Assembly: GCA_003218525.1 (NCBI GenBank)
Contig: QHNU01000024.1
Span: 1 to 29,435 of the forward strand
Length of the DNA stretch: 29,435 nt
Origin: Verrucomicrobiota bacterium
GTDB taxonomy: Bacteria > Verrucomicrobiota > Verrucomicrobiia > Chthoniobacterales > UBA10450
Reading direction: 5' to 3'
The notes below the pieces were generated by a model. The model saw nothing but the letters and a program-made list of their open reading frames with translations. It ran no database searches and was not told where the DNA came from. Made by a program: the position numbers and the translations under genes. Of the stretch, positions 6,188-13,554 are shown in pieces; the first letter of the stretch is position 1, and every line of letters begins with the position of its first letter.

Positions 6188-6997
6188 ATGGGCGGCGATA
6201 CCTTGCTTTCTGCACTCGGCTCCGTCGTCAACGCGCTGTTCCTGGTCGCGAGCATTTACATCTATGTTTCGCTGTTGCGGCAAATCGGGACACGCCGAAC
6301 CGACCCGAGCTTAGCAACAGATCGACGCTTCGGTCTGCCGGAAGCAGCCGTTGCCGTTGCTCTCGCGACCCTGTTTGCCTTGAATAGTATCGGCGCCGGC
6401 TCGGCTCAAATCGTCAATTTGCGAACCCGCGACCTCATAGCCAATGGGATATTCGCGGCCGGTCTCGTCGCCTTCATCACCGTTTTTCTGAAGCTACGAC
6501 GCTTTGATGTCACCGAACTGGCCGGGCTAACCCGAGTCCATTTCCGTCGCGCAATCGCGACCGGGCTTGTGCTGATGATTTTCGCGTATCCCCTGATTAT
6601 TTTTGCAGATTGGGTGACCGCGCGTGTTCTCGGTAGCGGATCGAGCCGGCAGGGGATCGTTGAATTATTCAGCAGTTCACAACTGCTTGAGCAAAGGATT
6701 ATTATCATCGTGCTGGCCGTCGCGGTCGCGCCGATCGCTGAAGAATTCGTTTTTCGGTTCTTTCTCTATGGCGTTTTGCGGCGCTACGTCGGCCGAATCG
6801 TTGCGCTGGTGCTTTCATCCCTCCTTTTCGCGGCGGTCCATGCCCATTTACCATCGTTTGTACCGTTGTTCGTACTGGGTAGTTGTTTCACCCTGGCCTA
6901 TGAGTGGAGTGGATCATTGCTGGTTTCGATGACGATGCACGCAATTTTCAATGCGCTGACACTCACCGCCCTGGCGTTCCCGGACATGGTTCAGTAA
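6188..6997 (+). CDS. CPBP-family intramembrane metalloprotease
   Basis: This 269-residue polytopic membrane protein has several hydrophobic spans across its length. The hallmark motifs of the CPBP (Abi/CAAX protease-like) family are present. EE-x3-R appears as IAEEFVFRFFLYG, the second motif contributes a His in FAAVHAHLP, and the third is MHAIFNAL (H-x3-N). The Glu and His residues are the expected catalytic and metal-binding set. Substrates in bacteria are mostly unknown, although some members handle CAAX-like peptides or bacteriocin immunity. Here it is wedged between sppA and thiL, and its TAA overlaps the thiL ATG as TAATG. Membrane protein turnover alongside SppA is a reasonable inference. 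Confidence 0.88.
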   Translation: MGGDTLLSALGSVVNALFLVASIYIYVSLLRQIGTRRTDPSLATDRRFGLPEAAVAVALATLFALNSIGAGSAQIVNLRTRDLIANGIFAAGLVAFITVFLKLRRFDVTELAGLTRVHFRRAIATGLVLMIFAYPLIIFADWVTARVLGSGSSRQGIVELFSSSQLLEQRIIIIVLAVAVAPIAEEFVFRFFLYGVLRRYVGRIVALVLSSLLFAAVHAHLPSFVPLFVLGSCFTLAYEWSGSLLVSMTMHAIFNALTLTALAFPDMVQ

Positions 6998-7896
6998 TGA
7001 GATTGAGTGAGCTCGGCGAAGACAATCTCCTCGCGAAAATTCTGCCGCATTCTCAGCCCAACGCTCGTGTCATTACCGGTGTGGGCGATGATTGTGCCGT
7101 TGTTCGTTTTGGGGCAGCAAAGGATCTGCTTTTGCTGAAAACGGACTGTGTCGTCGGAAATATCCATTTTGCGCAGGATACGGACGCCCGCGCTGTCGGT
7201 TGGAAGGCAATGATGCGAACGCTGAGCGACTTCGCCGCAATGTCCGGTATTCCAGAATTTGCCCTCGTCACACTGGCGATCGAAAGGAAAAGAAAGCTCT
7301 CTTGGGTAGAAAAACTTTATCATGGATTGAACCGCGCCGCGGCACGCTTTCAGGTTGCGATTGTTGGCGGAGAAACGAGCGACACGCGCGGGTCGACCGT
7401 CGTGGGAATCAGCGCCGCCGGTTATGTCGAACGCGATCGCTGTGTTTGGCGCACCGGTGGAAACGCGAACGACGACCTTTTTGTCACCGGCCGACTGGGC
7501 GGCTCAATCCGAAGCCGTCACCTGAAGTTTATTCCGCGGATCGACGAGGCGCGATGGCTCACCTCACATTTTCGCATCCACGCCATGATTGATCTGAGCG
7601 ACGGCCTCGGAACCGATTTACCGCGACTCGCGCGCGCAAGTAAGCTTGGTTTTGTCATTGAACAAAATGCGCTACCACTCTCGCCTGGTTGCTCTCCTGA
7701 GCAGGCAATTTCCGATGGCGAAGATTATGAGTTGTTGTTCGCTGTCTCACCTCGGAATCGAGAATCGTTGAAAAGAAGCTGGGCCGGTAAGTTTCCCAAA
7801 ATACCGCTAACGCGCATCGGCCAGCTCACTGCGAAACGTGAAATCAGAAAAGCTAAATTTCCCTCCGGCTATGTTCACTTCCGCCAGCGTCGCTGA
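6997..7896 (+). CDS. thiL: Thiamine-monophosphate kinase
   Basis: ThiL phosphorylates thiamine monophosphate to thiamine pyrophosphate with ATP, the last step of cofactor synthesis. The 299-residue protein shows the family blocks in order: LGEDNLLAKI, TGVGDDCAVV, LKTDCVVGNIHF, GWKAMMRTLSDFAAMSG, VGGETSDTRG, MIDLSDGLGTDL and SDGEDYELLF. The Asp-rich blocks bind Mg and nucleotide. I placed the start at ATG 6997, where the product begins with MRLSELGED, the usual N-terminus of the family. It overlaps the upstream stop. The frame is open further upstream, but that stretch belongs to the CPBP gene. Its end overlaps tsaE. Confidence 0.95.
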   Translation: MRLSELGEDNLLAKILPHSQPNARVITGVGDDCAVVRFGAAKDLLLLKTDCVVGNIHFAQDTDARAVGWKAMMRTLSDFAAMSGIPEFALVTLAIERKRKLSWVEKLYHGLNRAAARFQVAIVGGETSDTRGSTVVGISAAGYVERDRCVWRTGGNANDDLFVTGRLGGSIRSRHLKFIPRIDEARWLTSHFRIHAMIDLSDGLGTDLPRLARASKLGFVIEQNALPLSPGCSPEQAISDGEDYELLFAVSPRNRESLKRSWAGKFPKIPLTRIGQLTAKREIRKAKFPSGYVHFRQRR

Positions 7897-8278
7897 GACC
7901 CAAGCGGCCGGAGCGCGCGTTGCCCAGGAAGTAAAGGTGGGAGAAGTGCTTGCTTTAGCGGGTGACCTTGGTACTGGCAAAACGCAATTCGTAAAGGGGT
8001 TTACGCGCGGGCTCGGCTGCCCGGCGCCGGTAACCAGCCCGACGTTTACACTGCTACATGAGTACCGCGGCGGGCGATTGTCCATTTATCATTTCGATTT
8101 CTATCGATTGGAAAATGTCACAGCGTTGAAAGCAATCGGGTTTGACGAATACATTTTTGGCAACGGCGTCAGTATCATTGAATGGGCCGATCGATTTCCG
8201 AGCGCGATCCCCGGCGACGCCCGCTGGATTCGATTCCACATGTTATCGCCACATGAGCGGGCGATTGAGCTGGAATGA
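7871..8278 (+). CDS. tsaE: tRNA t6A biosynthesis ATPase TsaE
   Basis: TsaE is the small ATPase that works with TsaB and TsaD to make N6-threonylcarbamoyladenosine at position 37 of ANN-reading tRNAs. The P-loop is GDLGTGKTQ, followed by TSPTFTLLHEY, HFDFYRLE and IIEWADRFP, all characteristic. I prefer ATG 7871, which gives MFTSASVAETQAAG. A GTG at 7838 in the same frame would add 11 residues. Either start overlaps the end of thiL. The tsaB gene follows with a four-base ATGA overlap, so the two partners are probably co-translated. No tsaD is seen in this window. Confidence 0.93.
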   Translation: MFTSASVAETQAAGARVAQEVKVGEVLALAGDLGTGKTQFVKGFTRGLGCPAPVTSPTFTLLHEYRGGRLSIYHFDFYRLENVTALKAIGFDEYIFGNGVSIIEWADRFPSAIPGDARWIRFHMLSPHERAIELE

Positions 8279-8877
8279 AAACTCTGGCCGTGGATCTTTC
8301 CACCCGTGAGGGCAGCATCGCGATGGCTGACGACGATCGCCTTATTGTTTCCCTCGAATGGTCCAACGATCAACGAAACTCGGCGCCGTTCTTTCACACG
8401 CTCAATCAAGTCATTCGTGAATACTCTTCGCCGGAAATGATCATCGTCGGAACGGGCCCCGGATCATACACCGGCACGCGCATCGCGATTTCTGCAGCCA
8501 TGGGGTTGCAAGCAACCACCGGCGCGAGGATTTGTGGTCTTCCTTCAATCAGCGCGATCTCGGCCGATCCGGATTACGCCGTCCTCGGCGATGCGAAGCG
8601 CTCATCATTCTTTTTTGCTCGGGTCCGCGGTGGAATGTTTGTCAATGAAATCGCGTTGATGTCCGAACCCAATATCGTCGAGCGCATCTCTCAAACGACG
8701 ATTCCGATTTACACGTCGGACGATCTGCCTCAATTCAAGCAGGCAAAGCTGCGATTCCCCTCGGGTGCACTGCTCTGCCAGCGGGCTCTGGAATTTCCGC
8801 GGGATCTGGTTCGCGCGCCGCTTTCGCCGATTTACCTTCGCGAGCCCCATATTACCGTAGAACGAGCTAAGAAATGA
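8275..8877 (+). CDS. tsaB: tRNA t6A biosynthesis protein TsaB
   Basis: TsaB is the non-catalytic ASKHA-fold scaffold that pairs with TsaD in the t6A synthase. The 200-residue sequence has the N-terminal MKTLAVDLSTREGSIA, the central GTGPGSYTGTRIAISAAMGL, and GLPSISAIS. This is a textbook YeaZ pattern. The C-terminal half is less conserved, as usual in this family. It overlaps tsaE and alr by four bases each (ATGA at 8275 and 8874). The chain thiL-tsaE-tsaB-alr is therefore almost certainly one transcript. Confidence 0.94.
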   Translation: MKTLAVDLSTREGSIAMADDDRLIVSLEWSNDQRNSAPFFHTLNQVIREYSSPEMIIVGTGPGSYTGTRIAISAAMGLQATTGARICGLPSISAISADPDYAVLGDAKRSSFFFARVRGGMFVNEIALMSEPNIVERISQTTIPIYTSDDLPQFKQAKLRFPSGALLCQRALEFPRDLVRAPLSPIYLREPHITVERAKK

Positions 8878-9980
8878 CGGAGTATCACTATCGTTGTTGG
8901 GCCGAGATCGATCGCGGTGCCGTGCGGCACAATGCCGCCCTGATAAAGAAACGGCTCGGTCCGGATGTCGAGATACTGGCCGTGGTGAAGGCCGATGCCT
9001 ACGGGCATGGAATGATTCCTGTTGCGCAGGCGCTGTCGAAGGACGCGGACCTTTTTGGTGTCGCTAATCTGGTGGAAGCCATCACTTTGCGCGCCGCAGT
9101 CCGGCAACCGATCACACTTCTCGGTCCGGCGTTGCCTCAAGAATTCGGCTCGATCGCAGAGCACGGATTCATTCCTTCGATTTCGAGCTGGGAAGAAGCG
9201 GATCAGTTCAATCGCCTGGCTTCGAATAACAAAGTCCTGATCAATTTTAAGATTGATACGGGAATGGGAAGAATGGGCGTTCCGGCACATCAAGCGATGG
9301 CCCTCTTCAAAAAAGTGAAGGCGCTGCCGCGCGTCGAAATTCACAGCGTTTCAACGCATTTGCCGGTCTCAAACGAAGACGAAGTTTTTACCCGTGATCA
9401 GTTGCGTGGCTTCAGCGCTCTCGTCAAACAATTGCGATCCGAAGCGCCCGGCAATTATAAGGCGCACGCACTGCAAACGGCGGGAGCCCTGGAGTTCGCG
9501 GACGAGCCTTTCGACATCGTTCGACCTGGCATGTTGTTTTTTGGCATTTCGCCGCTGCCGCAATTTCAAAATATTCTGCGTCCGGCAATGACCTGGAAAA
9601 CACGCATTGGGCTGATTCGAGAAATGCCGGCCGGACATGGGATCAGTTACGGGCGCACTTTCATTACGCCAAGACCGATGCGGGTCGCGACTTTGACAGC
9701 CGGCTACGCAGACGGTTACCCTCGTCATCTTTCAAATCGCGGCGCTTCGGTTTTAATTCGCGGACGTCGATGCGGACTGCTGGGTCGGGTTACAATGGAT
9801 TTGATCATGATTGATGTTTCTCAGCTTCCGGAGGCTGTCGTCGGGGACGAAGTGGTGTTGATGGGCCGGCAAGGCGATGAGGAAATTCCGTGCGCCGAAT
9901 TAGCCGAGCGGGCGGAGACGATTACCTGGGAGATTACGACGCGAATTGGTAGTCGGGTCCAACGTGTTTACGTCGAGTAA
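8874..9980 (+). CDS. alr: Alanine racemase
   Basis: This PLP enzyme interconverts L- and D-alanine and supplies D-alanine for peptidoglycan. The 368-residue length is typical. The PLP lysine is Lys39 in AVVKADAYGHG. The second catalytic residue, a tyrosine, lies in the conserved TAGYADGYPRH block. IDTGMGRMG, SYGRTF and RVTMDLIMIDV are further family signatures. The N-terminal TIM-barrel and the C-terminal beta domain both appear complete. It follows tsaB with an ATGA overlap, and the RelE-fold gene starts four bases after its stop. Confidence 0.96.
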   Translation: MTEYHYRCWAEIDRGAVRHNAALIKKRLGPDVEILAVVKADAYGHGMIPVAQALSKDADLFGVANLVEAITLRAAVRQPITLLGPALPQEFGSIAEHGFIPSISSWEEADQFNRLASNNKVLINFKIDTGMGRMGVPAHQAMALFKKVKALPRVEIHSVSTHLPVSNEDEVFTRDQLRGFSALVKQLRSEAPGNYKAHALQTAGALEFADEPFDIVRPGMLFFGISPLPQFQNILRPAMTWKTRIGLIREMPAGHGISYGRTFITPRPMRVATLTAGYADGYPRHLSNRGASVLIRGRRCGLLGRVTMDLIMIDVSQLPEAVVGDEVVLMGRQGDEEIPCAELAERAETITWEITTRIGSRVQRVYVE

Positions 9981-9983
9981 TCG

Positions 9984-10349
9984 ATGTTCCAAATCATTTT
10001 TAACGAGCTGAGCGCTTCCGAAATGTCGGCGTTGCCGAAAACCCTCCAGCTTGATCTGCTCGCCGAGTTTCAAATTTTGCCCGAAGAGCTCGACCACCTT
10101 GACCATAGCCGGTTCGGCGTTCTCGAGCGTGAAGGGAAAAAGCTCTACCGCTATCGGGCCAAAGATTACCGGATCTACTTTGAGAAAACACCGGAGGGAA
10201 TCACGGTGCATCGCGTACTGCACAAAAATACGCTGCGCGATTTTCTTTTTCGAACCAAGCTCCCAACGGGCGAGGACGATCAGCTGAAAGACGCGGGTGA
10301 GTTTTGGAAATTGATCGAGCAAGGCGAGCGGACGCGAAAGAAACCGTGA
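9984..10349 (+). CDS. RelE/ParE-fold protein without a visible antitoxin
   Basis: This 121-residue protein has a core resembling the RelE/ParE toxin fold: helical N-terminus, LDHSRFGVLEREGKKLYRYR, then DYRIYFE and GITVHRVLHKN. RelE-type toxins cleave mRNA on the ribosome, using basic and aromatic residues near the C-terminus. Here a longer tail follows (residues ~95-121). No antitoxin-like gene is adjacent: upstream is alr, four bases away, and downstream is an aminotransferase that starts inside its stop (GTGA). A stable position in a housekeeping run argues against a mobile toxin-antitoxin module. It may be a domesticated RNA- or ribosome-binding protein. I am fairly sure of the fold but not of the function. 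Confidence 0.65.
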   Translation: MFQIIFNELSASEMSALPKTLQLDLLAEFQILPEELDHLDHSRFGVLEREGKKLYRYRAKDYRIYFEKTPEGITVHRVLHKNTLRDFLFRTKLPTGEDDQLKDAGEFWKLIEQGERTRKKP

Positions 10350-11545
10350 TCTCCGATCCCGTTGCGAACGAGGAAACGCGCCGGCGTGAGTTTCCGATTT
10401 GTGCGCGGAAGATTTATTGCGCGCATGCGGCGGATGCGCCATTGCCGCGTCGGGTTGCCGAGGCGATGCGTGAATCGATCGAGCGTGCGTCCACTAACGA
10501 ACGGCAGTTCGAGATCGAACTTGGACGCATTGCGACGACACGGGCGGCCGTGGCCCAACTTCTCGGTGCGACGCCAGCGGAAATCTCTTTTACCGGTCCG
10601 ACTTCAAGTGGTTTGGGGGTGATTGCGAACGGGCTCGAATGGAGGCCCGATGACGAAGTTGTCTGTTATCTGGAAGAATATCCGGCTAATGTTTATCCAT
10701 GGCTCGCCCTCGAGCGGCGAGGAGTGAAAATCGTACTGCTGGACCCGGCTCGTCTTGGCGAAATCACTCCGGAACTCGTCGGACGAGCGCTGACCAACCA
10801 AACGAAACTGGTGGCGCTGGCAACAGCGAATTTCTGCAGCGGCTATCGAATCGATGTCGCAGCCATCGGCGCGCTTTGCGCGGAGCGCGGAGCCTTCTTT
10901 TGTGTCGATGCCATTCAAACGCTCGGCGCCTTTCCAGTCGCGCTCGATCACGTTGATTTTCTCGCAGCGGGCGCCCAGAAGTGGATGCTCGGCCCCTCCG
11001 GCGCAGGAATTTTATTTGTCAGGAAAAGCCGGCGTGACTTGCTGAATCCGGCCATCATCGGCGGCTGGAATGTGCAGTCACCTAATTTCATCGCGCAACG
11101 CGAAATCACTTATGCCGTGGACGGACAGAAATTCGAGCCCGGCGCTTACAACCATTCCGCCATTGCCGGATTGCGCGCCGCCGTTGAACTTCTGTTGGAA
11201 ACGAGCTTGCCTCAAATTTCGACAAAGATTCTTTCCCTCACACGGGCACTGAGGGAGCAGCTCGGCCCGATGGGTTTTGAGTTCCTTAGCCCGACAAGCG
11301 AGGCTAATCGCTCGGGAATTTTAACGTTCCGCCATCCAAAAGTGGCGACGGCGAAACTCTTGGACCTCCTGAGCCAAAACGACGTCGTCGTTTCACTCAG
11401 GTTTAGCCGTGCTGGGTCGAGTTGGTTGCGAGTAAGTCCGCACTTTTATAACACGCTCGCCGAAGTCGAGCGAGTGGTGGAATTGCTGAATCGCGCCGTC
11501 AGCGCCCAGGCTATTTCATTAGCAGCACGGAACGGCTGCGTTTAA
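10346..11545 (+). CDS. Class V aminotransferase (cysteine desulfurase-like fold, catalytic Cys absent)
   Basis: This 399-residue PLP enzyme of the aminotransferase class V superfamily begins at GTG 10346, overlapping the previous stop. The PLP-binding Asp and Gln lie in CVDAIQTLGAFPV, and the Schiff-base lysine is in AGAQKWMLGPSGAG, where Gln replaces the usual His before Lys. NHSAIAGLRAAVEL is the family's helix near the substrate site. In the loop where SufS-type desulfurases carry the catalytic Cys (R-x-G-x-x-C), this protein reads RAGSSWLRVSP, with no Cys. It is therefore unlikely to be a true cysteine desulfurase. A lyase, epimerase or kynureninase-like activity is more likely. The last codons overlap the convergent rpsR by 35 bases. 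Confidence 0.85.
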   Translation: MISDPVANEETRRREFPICARKIYCAHAADAPLPRRVAEAMRESIERASTNERQFEIELGRIATTRAAVAQLLGATPAEISFTGPTSSGLGVIANGLEWRPDDEVVCYLEEYPANVYPWLALERRGVKIVLLDPARLGEITPELVGRALTNQTKLVALATANFCSGYRIDVAAIGALCAERGAFFCVDAIQTLGAFPVALDHVDFLAAGAQKWMLGPSGAGILFVRKSRRDLLNPAIIGGWNVQSPNFIAQREITYAVDGQKFEPGAYNHSAIAGLRAAVELLLETSLPQISTKILSLTRALREQLGPMGFEFLSPTSEANRSGILTFRHPKVATAKLLDLLSQNDVVVSLRFSRAGSSWLRVSPHFYNTLAEVERVVELLNRAVSAQAISLAARNGCV

Positions 11546-11750
11546 TCTCGCGCGTGATCTTCCGGTGCATGTGCGCCGGCATGCCGGTGACGCGCCGGGG
11601 CAGGATCTTTCCGCTCTCCGTCACGAACTTTTTCAACAGATCGGGATTCTTGTAATCGATCGCTTCCGCCGCAATATCGATCCGCCGGCGTGGCATGGTG
11701 CGATTGGCCCGGCGAAAGGCGGAGCGGCGTTTTGCGGTTTTCGGTTGCAT
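11511..11750 (-). CDS. rpsR: Ribosomal protein bS18
   Basis: This 79-residue protein of the small ribosomal subunit binds near the platform together with bS6. The conserved core IDYKNPDLLKKFVTESGKI, followed by LPRRVTGMPAHMHRKITREI, is unmistakable. The N-terminus is basic, as usual. It follows rpmG with a four-base gap and is the last gene of a minus-strand dksA-like/rpmG/rpsR cluster. In many bacteria rpsR sits with rpsF, ssb and rplI; none of these is here, so the arrangement is lineage-specific. The stop lies inside the end of the convergent aminotransferase gene. Confidence 0.96.
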   Translation of the reverse strand: MQPKTAKRRSAFRRANRTMPRRRIDIAAEAIDYKNPDLLKKFVTESGKILPRRVTGMPAHMHRKITREIKRSRSVLLMK

Positions 11751-11754
11751 CAGA

Positions 11755-11928
11755 TTAGCGCGTCTCGCGGTGGAGAGTACGCCGTTTCAAGAATGGATTG
11801 TATTTTTTCTTTTCCAGTCGATTAGGCGTGCGCGGGCTCTTCTTGTTCCGGGAACTCATGTAGCGTGATACCGGTTTGCCGAGCGCCTTGGCCTCGGTGC
11901 ATTCGAGAGTAATGATCTCCTGCGCCAT
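11755..11928 (-). CDS. rpmG: Ribosomal protein bL33
   Basis: This short gene is easily missed by size cut-offs: 57 codons from ATG 11928 to TAA 11755. The protein begins MAQEIITLECTEAKALGKPV and continues with SSRNKKSPRTPNRLEKKKYN, then PFLKRRTLHRE. This is the bL33 pattern of a tRNA-exit-site protein of the large subunit. It has one Cys only, so it is the zinc-independent (C-minus) form. AAGGA six bases before the ATG is a good ribosome-binding site, and that site overlaps the end of the dksA-like gene two bases upstream. rpsR follows four bases after the stop. Confidence 0.95.
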   Translation of the reverse strand: MAQEIITLECTEAKALGKPVSRYMSSRNKKSPRTPNRLEKKKYNPFLKRRTLHRETR

Positions 11929-11930
11929 CG

Positions 11931-12428
11931 CTATTCCTTTTCGGCGACAGGGGCCGGTTCTTCTTCTTCAGTCTCAGGTGCTTCCTCTTCAGTTAAACCA
12001 AAGAGCGATGTAACTGACTGCCGGACGCGCGACTGCTTGCTTTGCTTCTCCAGTTGGGATTGGCATTCGACTGTGAATCGCGCGAACGGAATTGCTTCAA
12101 GACGAGCGTGCGGAATCGGTTTGCCCGACATCTCACAAATGCCATAGGTGCCGAGCTCGATGCGCTTGAGCGCCTGATCGATTTCGTAAAGTGCGTCCTG
12201 CTCCTGGGAGAGCAAACTGAGCGCGAAATCGCGATCGTAAGCATCCGATCCGGCATCGGCCTGATGCATGCCAAAGGCGGAAGCCTCGCTCCCTTCTGCC
12301 CGCGAACGCAGGGTATCCTGGGCAACACCGGCCATGGAATCGACCATGGCATCGCGAAGTTGCAGCAGCTTCTCCTTTTGAGCCCGCGTGAAAGGATCGA
12401 GTCGGCGCTCTTTGTGGTTGGTTCCCAA
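11931..12428 (-). CDS. dksA: DksA/TraR-family regulator, core reading frame
   Basis: The DksA/TraR family binds the RNA polymerase secondary channel and tunes rRNA and stress promoters. The conserved core is complete: RLDPFTRAQKEKLLQLRDAM, GSDAYDRDFALSLLSQEQ with the acidic coiled-coil tip, DALYEIDQALKRIELGTYG, and a zinc-finger remnant. Of the four usual Cys only CEMS and VECQ remain, so zinc binding is reduced or lost. The acidic tail (EEEEPAPVAEKE) is unusual. The frame stays open upstream to a stop at about 12557 with no ATG; the first usable codon is TTG 12428. A better N-terminus lies in another frame from 12606 (separate entry), which suggests a frameshift. rpmG and rpsR follow at once. 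Confidence 0.88.
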   Translation of the reverse strand: MGTNHKERRLDPFTRAQKEKLLQLRDAMVDSMAGVAQDTLRSRAEGSEASAFGMHQADAGSDAYDRDFALSLLSQEQDALYEIDQALKRIELGTYGICEMSGKPIPHARLEAIPFARFTVECQSQLEKQSKQSRVRQSVTSLFGLTEEEAPETEEEEPAPVAEKE

Positions 12429-12438
12429 AATTGTTGGC

Positions 12439-12606
12439 TTAGTTTTCGCTCCCCGGCTCGGAGTCGCTTTTCCGCGTCGCGTTTTCGGAGGAGCAGGCTT
12501 CGTCTGCGTTTTTTTCCCGGGCCTTCTTCGCGGACTTGGAAGATTTTGGTGCGGTCAGCTTTTTCGCTGCCTTGCGTGGCGCAACTTTTTTGTTGGATCT
12601 GGGCAT
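12439..12606 (-). other. Displaced Lys/Ala-rich N-terminal segment of the dksA-like gene
   Basis: From ATG 12606 this frame encodes a basic, low-complexity start (MPRSNKKVAPRKAAKKLTAP, then KSSKSAKKARE) like the extensions on DksA-like proteins of this lineage. After the A7 run at 12509-12515 it turns into an unconvincing sequence and ends at TAA 12439. The DksA frame over the same bases reads KKTQTKPAPPKTRRGKATP and leads directly into the DksA core. Removing one A from the run would join the two into a single protein of about 224 residues. Confidence 0.65.
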
Positions 12607-12615
12607 AAAAGCAAT

Positions 12616-12640
12616 CTCGCGCCAAAGGATCCGGCGCGAG
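12616..12640 (-). promoter_or_regulatory. Strong hairpin before the dksA-like gene
   Basis: CTCGCGCC (12616-12623) and GGCGCGAG (12633-12640) form a perfect 8-bp stem with a 9-base loop, ending 10 bases before ATG 12606. On the minus strand a short T-run (CTTTT) follows. It could terminate the upstream ABC permease transcript, or act as a leader hairpin controlling the dksA-rpmG-rpsR cluster. Confidence 0.45.
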
Positions 12641-12711
12641 CGGAGCGCATAATTAAGAACAATTACCCAGGGGCGCAAGGGGAGATTTCGTTGCTGCGGA
12701 AGAGCGCCTTT

Positions 12712-13515
12712 TTAGGAGCTTGCGCTGGAATAATGCCGTAGGGCAAATCGCCAGAAAATACGCGAAGACCAGAATGCGATCGTGGCCGCGACGATCAAAT
12801 GAAACATCAGCCAGGCGGGCTGCCCGAGTGATTTGATCAGCACCCGAGCCGGAATGTTTGCGACAATTACCACCGGCACGATCCAGCCAAAGATAAATCG
12901 AAACAGGCGCGGATAAATGACGTCTGGATAGCGGGCGATATTGAGAAAATTGAAGTAGCCATAGACCAGGCCTTGCGCGCGCACGATCCAAAAGCTGACG
13001 GCGGCGAGGCTGAGCATAATTGAATAGTGAATAGCGATGCCAAATCCGATGGCGACCAGATAAAGGACGACGTGGAGTGGATGAGGCGTGATGCCAAGAC
13101 GGGAAAGGGAGACCACCACGACCGCGCCGCCGAGCGCGGCGTTTACTACGCTATCGAGTCCAAATTGTTTCGTCGACGCGGCGAACTGGCTGTCAATTGG
13201 CAACACCAGCATAGAGTCGAGCTTCCCGGTGCGGACCAACTCAGGGATGTTCGAGATGTTCATGAAAAAGAAGGCCTGGAAAAGCTGCGCGATCATCTGA
13301 TGTGTGCCAACGAGCAGGACAACTTCCCATTTTGACCAGTCGCCGATGCGATTAACCGATCCGAAAATGATGCCGAAAAAGACAATCTGTCCGACAAACC
13401 AGAGGACTTCGACCAGCATCCACAGGAGGAAGTTCGCCTTGAAGCTCAACTCACGAATGAGGGAATTGCGAAGCATGATCGAGTAGATTTCGATGTAACG
13501 GCGGACCGCTTTCAC
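12712..13515 (-). CDS. ABC-2-type transporter permease (PF06182-like)
   Basis: This 267-residue membrane protein has about six predicted spans and the features of the ABC_2 permease group with short loops. These include an N-terminal cytoplasmic helix (YIEIYSIMLRNSLIRELSFKA), FFFMNISNIPELVRTGKLDS, and LPIDSQFAASTKQFG, a coupling-helix-like stretch. Such permeases pair with a second similar permease and a separate ATPase to export an unknown substrate. The likely partner is at 18305-19111 on the same strand, with about 4.8 kb of plus-strand genes between them. No ATPase clearly dedicated to this pair is visible. It diverges from macA across only 39 bases. Confidence 0.85.
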   Translation of the reverse strand: MKAVRRYIEIYSIMLRNSLIRELSFKANFLLWMLVEVLWFVGQIVFFGIIFGSVNRIGDWSKWEVVLLVGTHQMIAQLFQAFFFMNISNIPELVRTGKLDSMLVLPIDSQFAASTKQFGLDSVVNAALGGAVVVVSLSRLGITPHPLHVVLYLVAIGFGIAIHYSIMLSLAAVSFWIVRAQGLVYGYFNFLNIARYPDVIYPRLFRFIFGWIVPVVIVANIPARVLIKSLGQPAWLMFHLIVAATIAFWSSRIFWRFALRHYSSASS

Positions 13516-13554
13516 TTGTCATATATTTATGCCTGCCCCGCCTGAAACGAAACT

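Noticed and set aside
9984..11545. Toxin-antitoxin pair made of the RelE-fold gene and its neighbour
   Set aside because: The downstream gene is a full-length PLP aminotransferase and the upstream gene is alanine racemase. Neither resembles an antitoxin.
12509..12515. Programmed -1 frameshifting at A-AAA-AAC in the dksA-like gene
   Set aside because: The heptamer matches a -1 slippery site, but the DksA core lies in the +1 frame relative to the upstream segment, so classic -1 slippage gives the wrong frame.
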